DNA of 33,603 nucleotides, taken from positions 1-33,603 of the forward strand of contig PHAT01000011.1 of assembly GCA_002840435.1 (NCBI GenBank), written 5' to 3'. This document shows positions 31,081 through 33,603 of the stretch, piece after piece. Under the pieces are notes generated by a model. The model was not told where the DNA came from. It saw only the letters and a program-made list of their open reading frames with translations, and ran no database searches. Position 1 is the stretch's first letter; each line of letters opens with the position of its first letter. Both the position numbers and the translations under genes were made by a program. Source of the stretch: Deltaproteobacteria bacterium HGW-Deltaproteobacteria-6. GTDB taxonomy: Bacteria > Desulfobacterota > Syntrophia > Syntrophales > Smithellaceae.

Positions 31081-32192
31081 AAATCGCCATTATCGGTGCC
31101 GGGCCGGGCGGACTCTATGCGGCGCTTGCGGCGGCAAGGCAAAACATCCGGGTTGACCTTTTTGAAAAAAGAAATGTCGGAGAGGGCATTGTCTGCGGCG
31201 AGTGCATTTTCGATTCGCTGCGGATTATGGACAAGCCGGGCCGGGGGCTTTTGCGCCCGGTTGAGGAAATCGTTCTTCAGGGGCGTAGACCTTACCCTTT
31301 TCCTCTTTCCAGACACCGTCCCTTGTGGATGCTCGACCGGAAAACCTGGCAGCAGGATCTGGCAAGGCAGGCCCGGAAACTGGGTGTCGCCGTTTATGAA
31401 AACTCCAAAATCACGCCGGAGCGCCTGAGTCGGATGCAAACAGACTATGACTGGATCCTCGATGCCAGCGGCGCTCCGTCGGTGACGTCGAGGATCCATC
31501 AGTTTTCAAATGAGTATTTCAGAGAGTATCTTCTGGCGTATCAACTGGTGCTGGCAGGTGATTTCAGCGCGCTTTGGCCGCGCATCAAGGTTGCTTTTTT
31601 CCCGAATATGACTGCCGACTATCAGCCTGCTTATTACTGGATTTTTCCCAAGGATGCTGGACATGCCAATGTCGGCGCAGTCTGCACGGTGCAGGGCGCC
31701 TTGAGTCAAAACAGGCTGGATTTGAAAAAGCTGCTGGCGGATGCAATGCGTGCGGAAGGGCTCATGGATGCGGTCGTCCTGGAAAAAGGCGGCGGCATCG
31801 GCTCAAGCCGGATGCTGCCGAATCTCGTTTGCGATAATATTATGCTGATCGGCGATGCCGCGGGTCTGACCTCGGCCCTGCACGGCGGCGGAATCGACAT
31901 GGCCTGCTTAAGCGGTGTTCTGGCTGTCGCGGCCGTAAGTGAGGGACGGAAAGGCGTGGACGGTTATACAGGAAAACTCAAGGATTATCTCAGCGAGAGA
32001 AACGCTCTGGAAGCAGTAACCATCCGTAAAATGCGGCGGCTTTCTTTTGAAAAATTCGACAGGCTTCTTCGCGGCATCACGGCCAAAAGCAAAAGCATCC
32101 GTCTGATGACCGGGCTTAGTCATCCGGACATGCTTTACACAACGCTCAAATGGTTTGGCACAAAAAAAGAAATACCCGGCTGGCCGGTTTAA
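31077..32192 (+). CDS. Geranylgeranyl-reductase-family FAD-dependent oxidoreductase
   Basis: A 371-residue flavoprotein. The dinucleotide-binding motif is IAIIGAGPGGLYAALAA (3-19) with an acidic residue at the end of beta 2 (VDLFEKR), and the second FAD motif is NIMLIGDAAGLTSALHGGGI (about 258-277). A CGECIFDSLRI stretch follows the first FAD motif, as in related geranylgeranyl reductases. These enzymes reduce isoprenoid double bonds or oxidise/reduce aromatic or quinone substrates. The ATG at 31077 overlaps the preceding TGA by ATGA, and a longer frame from 30930 would read through the YgbA-like gene. It is the third gene of the divergent operon; the electron donor and substrate are unknown. 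Confidence 0.87.
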   Translation: MKIAIIGAGPGGLYAALAAARQNIRVDLFEKRNVGEGIVCGECIFDSLRIMDKPGRGLLRPVEEIVLQGRRPYPFPLSRHRPLWMLDRKTWQQDLARQARKLGVAVYENSKITPERLSRMQTDYDWILDASGAPSVTSRIHQFSNEYFREYLLAYQLVLAGDFSALWPRIKVAFFPNMTADYQPAYYWIFPKDAGHANVGAVCTVQGALSQNRLDLKKLLADAMRAEGLMDAVVLEKGGGIGSSRMLPNLVCDNIMLIGDAAGLTSALHGGGIDMACLSGVLAVAAVSEGRKGVDGYTGKLKDYLSERNALEAVTIRKMRRLSFEKFDRLLRGITAKSKSIRLMTGLSHPDMLYTTLKWFGTKKEIPGWPV

Positions 32193-32236
32193 CCGCTTTC
32201 GCGGGACGAGCGTTCATTTCCGGCAAAAAGGCATCA

Positions 32237-32265
32237 TTGTCCTGCTCCTCTTTTTATGCTATTCT
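32237..32265 (+). promoter_or_regulatory. Possible promoter upstream of the YbaK-like gene
   Basis: TTGTCC, a 17-base spacer and TATTCT preceded by TG (extended -10). It lies about 130 bases before the ATG at 32392, in a 200-base gap that shows no other feature. Confidence 0.4.
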
Positions 32266-32377
32266 ACTCTCAACTCAATATCTCTTATTTTATCTCTCCC
32301 TGCTGCCGCGGAAATTTGCGCCTCCACTCTTTGGAAAAACAGGTTTTAGAAACGATCCGACCTTACCAACAAGATTG

Positions 32378-32406
32378 AAAGGAGGTTTCGTATGCCGGCA
32401 AGATAA
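32378..32406 (+). promoter_or_regulatory. Strong ribosome site with ATG and four codons closed by in-frame TAA
   Basis: AAAGGAGG (32378-32385) stands 6 bases before ATG 32392, which opens MPAR and then meets TAA at 32404-32406. The next codon, TTG 32407, begins the uninterrupted YbaK-like frame in the same phase. The ribosome site plainly belongs to this gene, and MPAR followed by LKEFLD looks like its native N-terminus. Confidence 0.75.
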
Positions 32407-32850
32407 TTGAAAGAGTTTCTGGACAGCCAGGCGGTTAAATACCTGAAGATTGCGCATTCACCGGCCTATACGGCCAGGGAAGTTGCTCAGTCTTTGCACA
32501 TCAAGGGACATAAGGTGGCAAAGACCGTCATCGTCTTCATTGAGGGAAAGATGGCCATGGCGGTTATGCCGGCCAACCGCTCCATTGATTTCGATCATTT
32601 CCGGAAATCAATCGGCGAAAAGGAGATCAAACTCGCAACGGAAGGGCAGTTCAAGGACGCGTTTCCGGATTGTGAGGTCGGCGCCATGCCCCCTTTCGGC
32701 AATCTGTACGGAATGGAAGTTTATGCGGACGAGCATCTGACGGAGGATGAAGATATCTTTTTCAACGCCTGCTCCCACTCGGAACTGGTCCGGATGTCTT
32801 ATCAGGATTTCGAAAAACTTGTGAAGCCCAGGGTGATAAAACTTACCTGA
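32407..32850 (+). CDS. YbaK/ProX-type aminoacyl-tRNA deacylase with an early in-frame stop
   Basis: The open part is 147 codons starting at TTG and covers the YbaK/aaRS-associated domain. It has HSPAYTAREVAQSL, KVAKTVIVFIEGKMAMAVMP with the family lysine, and VGAMPPFGNLYGMEVYADE with the GxxxPxG region. Such proteins hydrolyse mischarged tRNAs or related thioesters. The best ribosome site serves an ATG five codons earlier, separated by a TAA in the same frame (a likely A-to-T change in an AAA codon). The gene is therefore either newly inactivated, translated by re-initiation at the adjacent TTG, or affected by a sequence error. The rest of the frame shows no decay. Confidence 0.75.
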   Translation: MKEFLDSQAVKYLKIAHSPAYTAREVAQSLHIKGHKVAKTVIVFIEGKMAMAVMPANRSIDFDHFRKSIGEKEIKLATEGQFKDAFPDCEVGAMPPFGNLYGMEVYADEHLTEDEDIFFNACSHSELVRMSYQDFEKLVKPRVIKLT

Positions 32851-32859
32851 GGCCGTTTT

Positions 32860-32931
32860 CCTTTCCTTTTCCGGCAAGGATGGCGTTCGCTCGCACCCGG
32901 AAAGAGGGAAAGGGAACTTCGCAAGTTTTTT
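32860..32931 (+). terminator. Hairpins after the YbaK-like gene
   Basis: An imperfect stem pairs CCTTTCCTTTTCCGG (32860-32874) with CCGGAAAGAGGGAAAGG (32897-32913). It is followed by a small stem AACTT/AAGTT (32915-32927) that runs into a T tract. The second stem plus T run is the more terminator-like part, though its stem is weak. Confidence 0.35.
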
Positions 32932-33025
32932 AACGGCAGGGATTCATGCAAGAGTTGATGCGGCACTTGAGAAGTTGAATCCGATTACTTTTTTGTTTAT
33001 TGCCAATTGAAAGGAGGTAGCTGCC

Positions 33026-33454
33026 ATGAGTTGTGTCAGGGATATTCTCAAGACGAAGGATCACAAAATTCATTTCATCTCCCCTCAGGCAACAGTATAT
33101 GAAGCCCTGGAAAAGATGAGCGAGAAGGAGATCGGTGCGCTGGTGGTCATGGACAAAAAAAAAGTCGTGGGCATCATTTCGGAGAGGGATTATGCCAGAA
33201 AAATTATTCTGCAGAACAAAACGTCTAAAAAAACCCTGGTGAAAGAAATCATGTCTTCTGAATTATTTTCAGTTACCGCCGATACCAGCGTGGAAGATGC
33301 CATGGTGCTGATGACCGGAAAACATGTGCGGCATTTGCCTGTTTTTGAAAAAACTAAATTTGTCGGCATCATTTCCATCGGTGATGTCGTAAAATCCATT
33401 ATCTCCAACAAAGATTTTCTCATCACACAGTTGAGCAATTACATTACGGGATAG
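33026..33454 (+). CDS. CBS-domain pair protein
   Basis: A 142-residue protein made of two CBS motifs. CBS 1 spans about 8-65 (VYEALEKMSEKEIGALVVMD ... VVGIISERDYARKI) and CBS 2 about 75-135 (SVEDAMVLMTGKHVRHLPVF ... FVGIISIGDVVKSI). The tandem pair forms a Bateman module that usually binds adenosine nucleotides, SAM or similar, and there is no attached enzyme or channel domain. GAAAGGAGG lies 8 bases before the ATG, which points to strong translation. It stands as a single gene, so the partner is unknown. Confidence 0.92.
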   Translation: MSCVRDILKTKDHKIHFISPQATVYEALEKMSEKEIGALVVMDKKKVVGIISERDYARKIILQNKTSKKTLVKEIMSSELFSVTADTSVEDAMVLMTGKHVRHLPVFEKTKFVGIISIGDVVKSIISNKDFLITQLSNYITG

Positions 33455-33526
33455 TTTCACCGAAGAAGGCGCGGGCGGAATTCTTCAAATAGCGAAGTTC
33501 AGGCGCTTTGCGCCATCAATGAAAAG

Positions 33527-33563
33527 AAGGGGACGGTTCGTGACGCTCACGAACCGTCCCCTT
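33527..33563. repeat. Perfect 17-bp-arm REP-like palindrome
   Basis: AAGGGGACGGTTCGTGA (33527-33543), a CGC loop, and its exact inverse (33547-33563). The GGGGACGGTTC core resembles palindromes found near REP-associated (Y1) transposases in deltaproteobacteria, from memory. It sits between two convergent genes and could also act as a bidirectional transcription stop. A small GGCGC-TTT-GCGCC hairpin precedes it (33502-33514). Confidence 0.65.
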
Positions 33564-33570
33564 GGTATTT

Positions 33571-33603
33571 TTACAAGTATTTTTCTTCCAGCAGTTGGAG
33601 CAC
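33571..33603 (-). CDS. Possible C-terminal tail of a gene entering from the right
   Basis: On the minus strand the last ten codons read VLQLLEEKYL followed by TAA. A charged amphipathic C-terminus ending directly at a REP-like palindrome is plausible for a real gene. Only 33 bases are visible, so this is tentative. Confidence 0.3.
   Translation of the reverse strand: MLQLLEEKYL

Overview
The window comes from a GC-moderate, probably strictly anaerobic Gram-negative bacterium. I infer a Syntrophus/Smithella-like deltaproteobacterium (Desulfobacterota). The grounds are the large PAS sensor proteins, a class I (ATP-dependent type) benzoyl-CoA reductase-like four-subunit gene set, 3-hydroxyacyl-CoA dehydrogenase, a MacA-type adaptor with an FtsX-type ABC transporter, and many short palindromic repeats at gene ends. 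No rRNA, tRNA, CRISPR array or intact insertion sequence was seen.

Region 1 (1-9921, minus strand) is a sensory operon of five genes. In transcription order they are: a 7TM plus Cache plus PAS-PAS protein; a MASE1-PAS-PAS histidine kinase; a response regulator fused to PAS (ATGA overlap with the kinase); a 5TM-PAS-PAS protein; and a periplasmic-binding-domain PAS protein that runs off the left edge. Only one member has a visible kinase domain. Three others end in the same coiled-coil signature. A sigma70-like promoter lies at 10009-10036.

Region 2 (10323-16323, plus strand) encodes a membrane-fusion adaptor, a YtcJ-like amidohydrolase, and a tightly overlapping ABC ATPase with two FtsX-like permeases. 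The amidohydrolase splits the transporter and is bordered on both sides by repeat sequence.

Region 3 (16512-18320) holds a 3-hydroxyacyl-CoA dehydrogenase, then a 560-base decayed stretch. That stretch has an iron-alcohol-dehydrogenase remnant, a terminator-like hairpin and a roughly 100-bp inverted-repeat element. It is followed by a small secreted ten-cysteine protein. Region 4 (18366-23198) has a minus-strand M20 peptidase and a plus-strand stress-type group: Rnk-like regulator, YbaL/Kef antiporter and a UspA-like protein.

Region 5 (23344-29810, minus strand) is a catabolic operon. Its order is two HgdB/BcrB-C-family Fe-S subunits (379 and 434 aa), a small cysteine-rich lipoprotein, two ASKHA activases (276 and 275 aa) and an MFS transporter. 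Order and sizes recall bzdNOPQ/bcrCBAD. Two long palindromic repeats sit directly at the ends of the two large subunit genes. A perfect 17-bp palindrome overlaps the predicted promoter.

Region 6 (29961-32192, plus strand) is divergent from it and encodes a TrpF-like barrel protein lacking the catalytic cysteine, a YgbA-like cysteine-rich protein and a geranylgeranyl-reductase-family flavoprotein, all overlapping. Region 7 (32237-33603) has a YbaK-like deacylase gene interrupted by an in-frame stop at codon 5, a CBS-pair protein, a perfect REP-like palindrome and the probable tail of another minus-strand gene.
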